Shown here piece after piece: positions 12,301 through 24,439 of a stretch of DNA of 64,000 nucleotides; the stretch's first letter is position 1; the number at the start of each line of letters is the position of its first letter. The position numbers were made by a program, and so were the translations under genes. The notes beneath the pieces are model-generated. The model did no database searches and had not been told where the DNA came from. It worked only from the letters and a program-made list of their open reading frames with translations. The DNA is from Haliotis asinina (Eukaryota; Mollusca; Gastropoda; Lepetellida; Haliotidae), in assembly GCF_037392515.1 (NCBI RefSeq), contig NC_090290.1:26495753-26559752 (forward strand). The letters run 5' to 3'.

Positions 12301-15300
12301 GCCCTGACATGTAGAGCAACGTTGTCGTGGTGGTATCATACACACTGTACAGGTTTAGTAAAGCCATTGGTATCCGCCCTGACATGTAAAACAACGTTGT
12401 CGTGGTGGTATCATACACACTGTACAGGTTTTGTAAAGCCATTGGTATCCGCCCTGACATGTAGAGCAACGTTGTCGTGGTGGTATCATACACACTGTAC
12501 AGGTTTTGTAAAGCCATTGGTATCCGCCCAGACATGTAAAACAACGTTGTCGTGGTGGTATCATACACACTGTACAGGTTTAGTAAAGCCATTGGTATCC
12601 GCCCTGACATGTAGAGCAACGTTGTCGTGGTGGTATCATACACACTGTACAGGTTTTGTAAAGCCATTGGTATCCGCCCTGACATGTAAAACGACGTTGT
12701 CGTGGTGGTATCATACACACTGTACAGGTTTTGTAAAGCCATTGGTATCCGCCCTGACATGTAAAACAACGTTGTCGTGGTGGTATCATACACACTGTAC
12801 AGGTTTAGTAAAGCCATTGGTATCCGCCCTGACATGTAAAACAACGTTGTCGTGGTGGTATCATACACACTGTACAGGTTTAGTAAAGCCATTGGTATCC
12901 GCCCTGACATGTAAAACAACGTTGTCGTGGTGGTATCATACACACTGTACAGGTTTAGTAAAGCCATTGGTATCCGCCCTGACATGTAAAACAACGTTGT
13001 CGTGGTGGTATCATACACACTGTACAGGTTTAGTAAAGCCATTGGTATCCGCCCTGACATGTAAAACAACGTTGTCGTGGTGGTATCATACACACTGTAC
13101 AGGTTTAGTAAAGCCACTGGAATCTTTCAAAAAAGTTCTTGCATTGTTTAGCACCGTATCTAGAGATGTGTCAGACACTGTTATATTGTTCTTGTTGTTC
13201 CCAGGAAAGAGACATAGAGAGGAGTGTTGGCATCAACACTGGTCACGTGGGCACAACAGATTTTGTCCTGGAGGATGCGGACCGCGAGTTTATTGTCGAG
13301 GTAAGCATGTGTAGGTTACACGAGAACATATTTCCCATTTACAGGGTACATGTTTAAAAGGCGCAAGATACCGTTTGTAATATCTTATGCAACAATCATA
13401 CAACTGATTTCTTGTGACAGCGAGGCAGACGGTCCGTCATAGCCTTCCTCAAATATTATGTCGCCATCAACGATCCTCCATTAAAACGTCTAGCCACCAT
13501 CGAGGAGGGGCTTGTCCTACGTTCACAACCCCCAATACAACCGACATCAACAGCAACGGTCGCCACTGTACTCGACCAGGACCTCCCGTACATAGACGTG
13601 GCAATACCAGGGTCTAAGGACTCCGCGGGTGAAGTGGATATATCCCTCGAAGAGAAACTCCCAAGTGAGTGTTCTGACTGGTTAAGGGCTTCATAGGAAA
13701 CCATACATTAGTCAGAATACCATCTATATGATCCTGCCCTGTGGTTGATACAGGTTTTATAGGAATTTGTTACGGGAAAATGATCATGGTGCACATTGAT
13801 TAGTACAATTTTCATGGGGAACACTTTACATTCGTGTAGGATTAACATGATTCCTCTGATTGGTAAAGGCTTAATGACTAATATCTACTTTGTTAGTGTA
13901 AAATTAACCTGGAATATCGCCTCTGGTTGGTCAAGGCTGCATGAGGACTACTTCCCTTTCTTAGTGTTACATTGGCATGATCTCGTCTGACTGATATAAT
14001 CTTCACGAGGACAACTTCCCTTTCTTAGTGTTACATTGGCATGATCTCATCTGACTGATATAATCTTCGTGAGGACAACTTCCCTTTGTTAGTGTTACAC
14101 TGGCATGATCTCGTCTGACAGATATAATCTTCACGAGGACAACTTCCCTTTCCTAGTGTTACATTGGCATGATCTCGTCTGACAGATATAATCTTCACGA
14201 GGACAACTTCCCTTTGTTAGTGTTACATTGGCATGATCTCGTCTGACTGATATAATCTTCACGAGGACAACTTCCCTTTCTTAGTGTTACATTGGCATGA
14301 TCTCGTCTGACAGATATAATCTTCACGAGGACAACTTCCCTTTCTTAGTGTTACATTGGCATGATCTCGTCTGACTGATATAATCTTCACGAGGACAACT
14401 TCCCTTTGTTAGTGTTACATTGGCATGATCTCGTCTGACTGATATAATCTTTATGAGGACAACTTCCCTTTCTTAGTGTTACATTGGCATGATCTCGTCT
14501 GACTGATATAATCTTCACGAGGACAACTTCCCTTTCTTAGTGTTACATTGGCATGATCTCGTCTGACTGATATAATCTTCACGAGGACAACTTCCCTTTC
14601 TTAGTGTTACATTGGCATGATCTCGTCTGACAGATATAATCTTCACGAGGACAACTTCCCTTTCTTAGTGTTACATTGGCATGATCTCGTCTGACAGATA
14701 TAATCTTCACGAGGACAACTTCCCTTTCTTAGTGTTACATTGGCATGATCTCGTCTGACAGATATAATCTTCACGAGGACAACTTCCCTTTCTTAGTGTT
14801 ACATTGGCATGATCTCGTCTGACAGATATAATCTTCACGAGGACAACTTCCCTTTCTTAGTGTTACATTGGCATGATCTCGTCTGACAGATATAATCTTC
14901 ACGAGGACAACTTCCCTTTCTTAGTGTTACATTGGCATGATCTCGTCTGACAGATATAATCTTCACGAGGACAACTTCCCTTTCTTAGTGTTACATTGGC
15001 ATGATCTCGTCTGACAGATATAATCTTCACGAGGACAACTTCCCTTTCTTAGTGTTACATTGGCATGATCTCGTCTGACAGATATAATCTTCACGAGGAC
15101 AACTTCCCTTTCTTAGTGTTACATTGGCATGATCTCGTCTGACAGATATAATCTTCACGAGGACAACTTCCCTTTCTTAGTGTTACATTGGCATGATCTC
15201 GTCTGACTGATATAATCTTCACGAGGACAACTTCCCTTTCTTAGTGTTACATTGGCATGATCTCGTCTGACAGATATAATCTTCACGAGGACAACTTCCC

Positions 15301-16788
15301 TTTCTTAGTGTTACATTGGCATGATCTCGTCTGACTGATATAATCTTCACGAGGACAACTTCCCTTTCTTAGTGTTACATTGGCATGATCTCGTCTGACT
15401 GATATAATCTTCACGAGGACAACTTCCCTTTCTTAGTGTTACATTGGCATGATCTCGTCTGACAGATATAATCTTCACGAGGACAACTTCCCTTTCTTAG
15501 TGTTACATTGGCATGATCTCGTCTGACTGATATAATCTTCACGAGGACAACTTCCCTTTCTTAGTGTTACATTGGCATGATCTCGTCTGACTGATATAAT
15601 CTTCACGAGGACAACTTCCCTTTCTTAGTGTTACATTGGCATGATCTCGTCTGACAGATAAAATCTTCACGAGGACAACTTCCCTTTCTTAGTGTTACAT
15701 TGGCATGATCTCATCTGACTGATATAATTTTCACGAGGACAACTTCCCTTTCCTAGTGTTACATTGGCATGATCTCGCCTGACAGATATAATCTTCATGA
15801 GGACAACTTCCCTTTCTTAGTGTTACATTGGCATGATCTCGTCTGACAGATATAATCTTCACGAGGACAACTTCCCTTTCTTAGTGTTACATTGGCATGA
15901 TCTCGTCTGACAGATATAATCTTCACGAGGACAACTTCCCTTTCTTAGTGTTACATTGGCATGATCTCGTCTGACAGATATAATCTTCACGAGGACAACT
16001 TCCCTTTCTTTGTGTTACATTGGCATGATCTTATCTGACAGATATAATCTTCACGAGGACAACTTCCCTTTCTTAGTGTTACATTGGCATGATCTCGCCT
16101 GACTGATATAATCTTCACGAGGACAACTTCCCTTTCTTAGTGTTACATTGGCATGATCTCGTCTGACAGATATAATCTTCACGAGGACAACTTCCCTTTC
16201 TTAGTGTTACATTGGCATGATCTCGTCTGACTGATATAATCTTCACGAGGACAACTTCCCTTTGTTAGTGTTACATTGGCATGATCTCATCTGACAGATA
16301 TAATCTTCACGAGGACAACTTCCCTTTCTTAGTGTTACATTGGCATGATCTCGTCTGACTGATATAATCTTCACGAGGACAACTTCCCTTTCTTAGTGTT
16401 ACATTGGCATGATCTCGTCTGACTGATATAATCTTTATGAGGACAACTTCCCTTTGTTAGTGTTATATTGGCATGATCTCGTCTGACTGATATAATCTTC
16501 ACGAGGACAACTTCCCTTTGTTAGTGTTACATTGGCATGATCTCATCTGACAGATATAATCTTCACGAGGACAACTTCCCTTTCTTAGTGTTACATTGGC
16601 ATGATCTCGTCTGACTGATATAATCTTTATGAGGACAACTTCCCTTTGTTAGTGTTATATTGGCATGATCTCTCCTGATTGGTAACGACTTCACGAAGAC
16701 TCTTTTCATCTGTTAGTATAAGAACTTGTCTTGTCGTAACGTGGTTTGTTAATATGTTTCAGTTTTGAACCAGGCCCACGGCACATGA
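9302..16788 (+). CDS. EF-hand protein gene, last eight coding exons (5' part missing)
   Basis: Exons: 9302-9393, 9495-9579, 10278-10349, 11315-11410, 11685-11843, 13205-13300, 13421-13664, 16763-16788. All have AG/GT borders and compatible phases, giving 289 residues to a TGA at 16786. The first two exons are charged and helix-prone (EDVLRYQLEKRMG; EKVKTRQLQLKADREHRR). The third holds a first EF-hand-like loop, NVDCDATISRDE, with Asn at position 1. A second EF-hand spans the junction of the 11315 and 11685 exons: DRDGNGKITYNE, with canonical ligands and an intron after the Lys. The rest (IERSVGINTGHVGTTDF, SVIAFLKYYVAINDPPLKR, then a Thr/Pro-rich tail ending ILNQAHGT) I do not recognise. Calcium binding is inferred from the loops; the biological role is unknown. 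Upstream exons were not found. Two introns consist mostly of tandem arrays. The stated span includes introns. Confidence 0.85.
9606..9646. repeat. TATAT-type microsatellite
   Basis: A run of TTATA pentamers degrading into ATT repeats, in the intron just after the second visible exon of the EF-hand gene. Confidence 0.85.
11865..13112. repeat. 75-bp tandem array inside an EF-hand gene intron
   Basis: About 17 head-to-tail copies of a 75-bp unit (GACATGTAGAGCAACGTTGT...CATTGGTATCCGCCCT). Two alternating variants occur, GTAGAGCAACG and GTAAAACAACG, plus a TTTAGTAAAG/TTTTGTAAAG switch. The array fills nearly all of the intron between exons 11685-11843 and 13205-13300. Because 75 is a multiple of three and the copies are nearly identical, long open frames run through it on both strands (about 480 and 454 codons). 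These are by-products of periodicity: neither matches the frame of the flanking exons. Confidence 0.96.
13835..16690. repeat. 64-bp tandem array inside the last EF-hand gene intron
   Basis: About 43 copies of a 64-bp unit (GATATAATCTTCACGAGGAC...TTGGCATGATCTCGTCTGACA). Copies differ mainly at three sites: CTGA/CAGA, TTTCTTAG/TTTGTTAG and TCGTC/TCATC. The edges at 13835-13980 and 16660-16690 hold decayed copies, so the array has grown from its middle. It occupies most of the 3.1-kb intron before the 26-bp final coding exon. No frame is kept open, since 64 is not a multiple of three. Confidence 0.96.
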
Positions 16789-17589
16789 ACAGCAACCCAT
16801 AACATTTGTTGCCATCTGAAGCCTGCCAGAGGATGCATCAACATCCATCCCCGGATGAATGTATGAAAACATGCTGCTTTACATCAGTCACAGTAGTATT
16901 GGTACGGGAATAACAAACAGTGACATGGTCGCAATACAGGCCACATTGTATTTAGCAGGACAATTGTTTTCATTACAAAAGGATTCCAGCTGGATATGAA
17001 TATGTTTTGCTGAAAGAGGCACATGAACAGTTTCAAAACGAGCAAGTATTTGGGTAGTAAACAGAACTCTCAATGGATAAATGCCATTTGAAAATCGTTG
17101 ATGAACCACGAGTTTGTACATCGATTTTTGATGGATTGGTATTTATCAACATCTAGTATTGTCATATAACTGATGAGGCAAGTAGGTTCTTTGATTTCAA
17201 CAAAGTGTTTATGTCATGATGTTTTTATGTGTGTTGAGCCTATCTGAACAATGTAACTTGCTTCGCTGTATCGTGCAGAAATGTCCATTCTTGTCCAGTA
17301 GTATCATATATTTCTGCATTGGCAATATGAGGAAGTGTCACCTTACCCCATTTAGTATCTCTGGACTCAGAGTGATGTCCGATCTGAAACAATGCCTGCC
17401 TGACCACAAGTGGATCGGGAAATTGTTCATTGCCGGTTGAAGCGGCTCACATCCTGCTATAGTGCATATCTGACTATAGTAGATTGGGAACATGATGAAT
17501 TATGTGACTTTATGCACAAGACGTGATTGACTGGTGTCACATAGGCGTGTATAGTATGCTGCACATTACGTATAGTTTCATTGAATAAC
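16789..17589. other. 3' flank of the EF-hand gene
   Basis: Presumably 3' UTR and then intergenic sequence. No clear AATAAA signal was found within the first 300 bases after the stop. Short open frames are not protein-like. Confidence 0.5.
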
Positions 17590-17755
17590 GGAGGACGGTG
17601 AGGTAGCCTAGTGGTTGAGGTGTTCGCTGTGTGAAGACCAGGGTTCGAGTCCCCATATGGGTAGTGTGTGTGAAGCCCATTTCTGATGTCCCTCGTCGTG
17701 ATATTGCTGGAATATTGTTAAAAGCGGTGTAAACCTAAACTCACATACTTACTCA
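17590..17755 (+). repeat. tRNA-derived SINE
   Basis: The head resembles a tRNA, with an A-box-like TAGCCTAGTGGTTGAGG and a B-box GGTTCGAGTCC. The body follows (GATATTGCTGGAATATTG, AAAGCGGTGTAAACCTAAAC) and the tail is ACTCACATACTTACTCA. The body and tail are shared with the copies at 43930, 62515 and 63514 and, in reverse, at 18574. Such elements depend on a partner LINE for mobility. No tRNA function is implied. Confidence 0.85.
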
Positions 17756-18573
17756 TGTCACGGGTGGACCCCTGATATTAAACCACAATGATGATGTCAC
17801 GCTGATGCTCTTACAAGTGATTCTGAAAATTAATTCATTAGTAGCATTACGTATCATTTATGGAAACTGCACACGGATAACCTCCAGCCAATGTGCCACT
17901 ACGCCGTATCGCTAACCTTGATCTTCCTTTGGCTAGATCTTCTGTCATGTTAGTATCGTATAAACGCCATACGGACTCTGCGACATGTGTCGGAATGGTC
18001 ATCTCCTTTTATTTCTCTGTTTGTTCTGTCTATACTGCCTCCAGTCCAGTCTGACTCAATCATCTAACTTTATCAGGTTTACGACTGGAGCATTTACTTA
18101 CCGCGACGCAAGTTAACTTATTTGGAATACATTGAATACGCATCTACTTTGAGATTGTTTGTGAGTTGTGAATTCATTATGTCCGAGAACCTCGATTTGC
18201 TCTCAGCTGACTTTTCAATCAGGTGGCATCTCAATCAGATGCTTGAGAACACAAATACAAGCGCGTAGACTCCAGCCAAGTTTATCGCCGACTGACGGAT
18301 CTCGCTGTATCACCATGGCAATCATGATTTGCAGGTACGGATATTGAATTACGTGGTGCATGATACTGCATGACTTCTGTACACACGTAGGTTCCGGTTA
18401 TGTAAGGAGGTGTTCATAGATCTGTGTACATAATCCTGCTGAATATATTACACATGCAAAAGAGATAGAACTGCGGCTCACTTTAAAAATACATTGAAAC
18501 GATTAGTCTTACGGATTTAGTTTCGGAAACTCCCACTGAAGTAGTTCACACGATGACGAGAGAAATATGCAGT

Positions 18574-18780
18574 AGTGAGTGAGTGAGTGAGTTGAGTTTT
18601 ACGCCGCACTCAGCAATATTCCAGCTACATGGCGGCGGTCTGTAAATAATCGAATCTGGACCAGACACTCCAGTGATCAACAGCATGAGCTTCGACCTGC
18701 ATAATTGGGAACCAATGATATGTGTCAACAAGTCAGCGAGTCTGACCACCCCATCCCGTTAGTCGCCTCTTACGACAAAA
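18574..18780 (-). repeat. SINE-related element (abalone-type repeat)
   Basis: It begins with (GTGA)n followed by TTGAGTTTTACGCCGCACTC, CAGCAATATTCCAGC, GGCGGTCTGTAAATAATCGA, TCTGGACCAGACACTCCAGT and GTTAGTCGCCTCTTACGAC. It is the reverse complement of the arrangement at 63514-63710. This is the repeat that most strongly suggests an abalone genome, although that link rests on recall. Confidence 0.85.
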
Positions 18781-20569
18781 ATACACCCTAAGAGCTGATA
18801 ATACACTCTTACAAAAATACAGGAAAACGCATAGACTAACACTGAAATTTTACATAGCGTTCAAATGAATGTACACGTTTCATTTCTTATGAGTGATACA
18901 ATAATGGACTAAGAAAGGCGATAGCCACATGATCTGTTGAGATAATAACAACAGCTGTTTAGATCCAGAGATCTGGAGTAAACTCAAACTCGAGCTGCGT
19001 ATGATATAGCGTTGATGTTGTCTCCACCTTTGGTAGTTGATGAACAAGGGTGACTTTTGAGAATTCAACCAAAGTACCGATTTGCTGTCAGATTCTCCTG
19101 AACTGCCACCACTTTCACCTCCATGTAAGTTCTGTGTAGGATGTGGCTCCCGCTTCCTCCACCCAATTTGTCAGACGCAGCTGATGCAAAACGTTCACCG
19201 CACCGTCGGTAAAGGACGCCATGCATCTTGGCGTGGAGAAGGTATGATTCTTCACTACACCATGGTTACCGCCAGTGTAGAGCTGCAGCACCATACAGGT
19301 GCACTGTCGGGCTTACTCCTCCCGTCATTGTGTCATACGATAATCTCAAGCCAGACACGTATCTTACATCACGCTAGCACAATCACCTCAAAGACCTAAA
19401 TGAAACACCCGGATGTGGTGGCCTTATTCAGATTTGGGCTGCCATTTCTCGGGCGACTTTGGTTTGAACTGAGGCGGTATGAGACACGATCGTGTGTACA
19501 TTGCAATGGCATGCAGACTGGGACTCTCCGTTTCAGATGGCGGGGACAGACAGATGACACATGTTTGCTTTTTTATAGTTATTGCCACTGCACATCAGTT
19601 AAAAATGGTTAACGTCTGTTCACAAGGTCATTTATCGAACATGCGACTAGAATGTTTCTACAAACATATTACATTTGTACTGAATATGAATATAAACATG
19701 TTTATGAGTATGAATATAAATAAACACCATCAAGTTTGAAGAGTGTACCTGGTGTGAGTAATCCTAGAGCGAAAGGTATCGAGCACAAATCAGGATATCA
19801 GGTTGGCAACAATACGTATCATTCAACATGTCGTCATAACCCTGCGCAGACGACACCATTCGTGTCACTAGGACCTGCTACACCTATCTGCAGGGACTGG
19901 CCTCGCATTTCCCCTGGTACTTGACATACATGGTGATAACATGGAAACACCTGTTCGTACCACCGACTCATTCCGCAGATTCTTTACCTTGTAATACAGG
20001 TGTGATCGCAACATCCCTTGAGAGATATGTTGTGTTTGTTACATGAGTGAGTTAACCTTTAAGGTCAGCACACATGAGGTATGTAAATAATAAAAAGAAA
20101 CGATTAATAATGAAGGCTTAAGTTGTATTTACGGGTGTCGCGGATAGCTACCTCACTCTACTTCCGCCGAATACACACCATGAACTCAGTAGCCATTTTT
20201 TGCCATTTCTAATGTTGGTACAGTCTGAATGTGTCCGGTGTACGTTAGCTACATCGTAGCCTTGCCACAAATACAATTTAACTAATATCTAACTGACGAT
20301 ATCCCATATTGTGAATATACTGTATATATGTTATCCTTGTGAACTGTTTGCATTGCAATATCCCACTATGAGTTTGTGTACCAATGTAAAAAGGAACATT
20401 CAGAGGCGCATACTCGTAACATCGGTTTGACTGCAGACACTTGCCAATGTAAAATAAGTTGGCTCTGTTCTTAACTGGTTGTGTTCTAAAACATATGAAT
20501 CTGTTACAGTAACTATATTCTAAAACATGTTCATATTGTATTTTTTACATATCCCATACCATCTTGAGA
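18781..20569. other. No gene recognised
   Basis: An open stretch on the plus strand at 19082-19400 (Cys-containing PCKFCVGCGSRF) has no recognisable homology, and I found no convincing splice context for it. The rest is AT-rich. Confidence 0.4.
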
Positions 20570-20990
20570 TTGTATACCAATATACCTACATGGGTTGTTA
20601 GTCCAGGTCTGAAGAAGTCATTATGTCGCATTGGCCATTCATACACATGAATACGTGTGCGAAAGGTGATAAATTTGGAATCCCAAGCGATGAAAGAATG
20701 AAGTGTTCAAGCATTGGCGGTGGTCATTTTGTCCACCACAAGGGATAAACATTTCAGTGATCAAATAGTCAAGGATTATATTTGATAATGTCAGATTTTT
20801 AATAATTGCTTTGTTAAAAGAAATTGACTTGTTTGAAAATCACATAGTTATATATCATAAGTGATGGTGTGAAATCTAGGTATGGTCCACGCATGAAGCA
20901 AAATTAATGTAAGTCCCGATTGTTCTCAGCCTGGTGATCTACCTTCAGTTGTTGGCGATATACAGTCTGTAATACATGTATATTGTATCG
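20570..20990 (+). mobile_element. LINE 3' end, decayed
   Basis: It shares blocks with the LINE at 57572-58220: a TTGTTAGTCCAGGTCTGAAGA-type block, GATGAAAGAAT, and in the 3' region GATCTACCTTCAGTTGTTGG against GATCTGCCTTCAGTTGTTGG. It is therefore a 5'-truncated copy of the same non-LTR family, limited to the C-terminal end of the second ORF and the 3' UTR. The reading frame is lost. Confidence 0.65.
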
Positions 20991-21270
20991 TCTGTGTTGC
21001 AGATTTACAATGCTATATGTCTGATATTATTGGTGTTTTTACTGCTCTTCGTTCTTCATATTCTGGATTCGTCCTGAATGATTGACTTGTTTCAATTCCT
21101 AAATGGTTGAAACAAGTGAACTTTTAACTCACTCACTCACTTCCGTTTTTTGTGGATCGTACCAGATTACCAGATGACACCCATATACCCCCCAGGTACT
21201 TTCCCTGGTCTTCAGCTGCCGGAGATCCATGGATGTGAAATAAACGATCCAGACTGGACCATATCATTGT

Positions 21271-24103
21271 TTACAAGCTGAGCGAGACAGCAGGGGTATC
21301 CGATACCTGTGTTGTAGAAGACAGCACTGGGCAGGAGCAGGGGTTAGGCAGATGAGTCCTGACCTACGTTATGACCGGCCATATTGGTGTGCCAGAAGCG
21401 ATCCACTTCCTCCTGACAGCGCAGTAAGCCTTTCCTCTTCAAGTCGTCTCCAAGGAGCACGGTCTACGAGTAAGAAGCATGTTATACAGGCTTGCATTAA
21501 TAAATCAGTGTAATGAGCAATGAGCAAAATTCTTCAACAGGCAAACCAGATTACGTACGAGATATAAAACAATGTCAAATGGCTTATTGTAACAGTCGGC
21601 ATCAGTAAAATCCATTAAAAATACAAAAGTGTAATGAGCTGAAGAACCTGGCTAATGCAACAATTTCGACGATATTTTAGGTGTATATTCTGTCTTTTAA
21701 TTTGAATGAAATAGAACATCATTACTACAGAACCATGCATTCCTCACAAAATGTAACCAACAAAAGTACATTTTCACGATGTGTTACTGACCTTGCCAAA
21801 TTTTGTTTTTGGATATTTCTTGAAATGGCAAGGGTTGTTTATTGGAGGGAGAGGTTGTATTTTCCTGGCTCTCCGTTCACGTCGTCGCTGAAACAACGTC
21901 ACCAACATATACACAGAGACACGAAACCCCTCGGTAACGCAGCTCAAAATGGCTGCAGGCATCCCGAGCTGTCGCTGGATGCTGTCGTACAAGGCTATAC
22001 ATACTAGCGTACAAGGCTATACATACTAGCGTACAAGGCCATACATACTAGCGTACAAGGCTATACATACTAGCGTAAAAGGCTATACATACTAGGGAAG
22101 TTGTACCTGTTGCTCCTGTGCCAGGATCCGGGTCTCTGTCTCCTCTGTGCGGCGTTTCATCTCAGCCCTCTGTCGGGTCACCTTGTCGTTGAGTCGCTGG
22201 ATATAGCTGTCATATCTAGCTAGCTGTTCACTAGCAATCGCCTCAAGTTTCAGGGCCCACATCTGCTGGGTTACGTAATATCTTAGCTTATTGGGATGTG
22301 CCCGATACATTGTCGGTTGTACGTGTCATATTGAACACTGCAGTGATAACAACATGAAAGAATGTTTACATTAAAACTATTTTGAAAGAATTGTTTAAAC
22401 TTACAACTACAGACTCTACCCCCAGTCTCTACGATCACACTCTTTTTCTCCAATACCGCAATGAGATACACTCGAGCTCAGCCTTATGGAATAAGCTGCT
22501 TGCATCCCTCAACAAAGGGACCGAAACTTCCGTAAAAAATATTCTAAAGAATTATATCTTACAAAAGATATTTCTCTATCAATTACCTTGTCTAAGCCGC
22601 ATACAGGGCATACTATTATGTGAATAGACGCGCTATGGAAATGCATATACATGTATTATTATCATTATTACCCCACTGCTCTCTTACCTCCGTTTTCCCC
22701 TTCTTCTGCACGATCTTTTCCAGTCTGTCCAGATCGTCCCTGGTCTGTCTTATTCCCTTACTTCGTTCCTCCTCCTTGATTCGACGTGACCAGTGCACCT
22801 ACATACATAAATGCCAAGCCGATTCTCACCATTTGATACTGCAGCCATCCCTATATATCTGTTCCACATAGAACAGAGACGTTTAGGGATCAGTTGCAAT
22901 GCGGTATATCTGTACACACGGCAATGCGTTTGTTATATACAAGAACCTTTAAGATTACCTCTGATAGAGATTCCCGATACAATCCACATCAAAGCTAAAG
23001 ACTGATTGTTGGACGTGTACATTATCCTAAGTTATTGATTTTTGGTGCACTTAACCATGGCTCCCATATTCTATACAATCTCCTCAGTAAGCCTGCAGAT
23101 GCCACGCGAAAATATTAAAAGAAGTGTCAGTAAAATATGTGAAACACACCTCTTTACCTGGACGTTAGACTAATGCAGGTCATGAATTGAGGGTTTATCC
23201 ACTGTATGGTGTATGGAAGAGCAGACAATGTTATTTTTTGTACACTAGCCAATGGTATCTGTCATCTTAAACCGGAAATATAAGACGCCCCGCCCCTTCC
23301 CCCCAAAAGAAAGAAACCATCATCAGACAAACAACAACACAAGATAATAACAAATATAAATAACAACATGAAATCTACAATTTACAATTAAACAAACCAA
23401 AAGAAGAACCCCCCCAAAAAAAACAAAACAAAAAAAACAAAAACAAAACAAAACAAAACAAAAACAAAAAAACAAAACAAAAAAAACAACAACAAAAAAA
23501 CCCAGACATATCCAACCAAAAATCCCACTAAAACACCAAAACTAAGTTTGAAAGCCATAAGGAGTCAGGATCAGAAAGATTATGGCCCGTAATTGTAAGT
23601 GACAAGGTCCATTCGAAGTGTCTGTGTATGGAACTGAGACTGTGAAACCCTCACATCAAACATCACTTGAAGTGTCCTTGTATCCCACAGGGACTGTGAA
23701 AGTCTTCCATGTCTTTTCACTTGAGGCGTTTATGTATGCCACTGAGACTGTGCAAATCTTCTGTGTGATTTCACCCGAGGGGTTTCTGTATGCCACCGAG
23801 ACTGTGCAAGTCTTCTGTGTGATGTCACCCGAGGTGTTTCTGTATTTCTGTCTGCTCCTGAGACTAGCACGGTGCAAGCCCCGTGTATGATTTCACCGGA
23901 GGTGTCTGCTACTGAGACTGTGCAAGTCGTCTGTGTGATTTCACCTGAGGTGTCTGTGTGCTGAAGATTTAGAAATCATTACTGTTGATATGTTCTCACC
24001 TGTTTAGCGAGGCGTGGGGTGTCGTACTGCATCAGTATGCTGGGGAACGAGGAGGTCTTCTTGTAGTAGTTTTGATACATTCTGCCCCTGCAGACGTCGT
24101 CTC
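21271..24103 (-). CDS. Coiled-coil protein gene, last five coding exons (5' part missing)
   Basis: Exons on the minus strand: 24103-24000, 22798-22688, 22265-22107, 21463-21368, 21306-21271. All have AG/GT borders and consistent phases. Together they give about 167 residues ending in TAA at 21273-21271. The first visible exon reads DDVCRGRMYQNYYKKTSSFP. The next two are highly charged and should form a coiled coil (RIKEEERSKGIRQTRDDLDR; RLNDKVTRQRAEMKRRTEET). The fourth reads TVLLGDDLKRKGLLRCQEEV, and the short last one ends VSDTPAVSLSL. Chaining of five exons in one frame is strong evidence for a real gene. I do not recognise the family. The third exon has a tandem CAGCAG acceptor. The last exon is short, so its call is the weakest. 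Upstream exons were not located. Confidence 0.78.
21986..22096. repeat. 22-bp tandem repeat, five copies
   Basis: The unit AAGGCTATACATACTAGCGT AC is repeated about five times with one or two substitutions. It sits in the intron between the third and fourth visible exons of the coiled-coil gene, ending 11 bp from the donor site. Confidence 0.95.
23400..23510. repeat. A-rich low-complexity tract
   Basis: A run of AAAAC/AAAACA units, probably an expanded poly-A tail or simple repeat, in the large intron of the coiled-coil gene (minus strand: poly-T). Confidence 0.85.
23630..23960. repeat. 54-bp tandem repeat, about six copies
   Basis: GAGACTGTGCAAGTCTTCTG followed by TGTGATTTCACCCGAGGTGT recurs at a 54-bp spacing (about 23638, 23692, 23746, 23800, then shortened copies). 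It is open in several frames because 54 is a multiple of three. It lies just downstream, in the transcribed sense, of exon 24103-24000 of the minus-strand gene. Confidence 0.9.
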
Positions 24104-24439
24104 CTGTGGTGATAGCAATCACACAGTCGAGTCAAGACTACCAAAGCCAATGTGCCCAAAATACATTCGAAATCTAAAACACGATGGAACTTTGTGAACC
24201 ATTGAGACGCGAACAGTCTGACGTGAAAGTATAAGATACACCACATTTCAGTACCAACCTTGTTGGTGGCTTGTGTCCATTGTTGTCACATGGATTAATG
24301 TATTTCGCCATACCGACTGAAAGATGTTCATATATATGATAACACCGCCAACAGGAGTTTCTACATGCAGAATGTCATCATATGTGCATTGTATACAATG
24401 TATCACTAACGTACAATCTACGGTGTAGACGGGGGCAAC

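Noticed and set aside
11872-13314. 480-codon plus-strand and 454-codon minus-strand open frames
   Set aside because: Both are products of a 75-bp array. The plus-strand frame enters the next exon in the wrong phase (KRHREECWHQH against the real ERDIERSVGIN).
17590-17665. tRNA gene
   Set aside because: A- and B-box-like words are present, but there is no full cloverleaf, and the body and tail identify a SINE.
19082-19739. Open frames with Cys pairs (CKFCVGCG)
   Set aside because: No splice context, no complete metal-binding motif and no recognisable family.
22283-22627. Additional small coding frames within the coiled-coil gene
   Set aside because: They fall in introns on either strand and lack phase-compatible splice borders.
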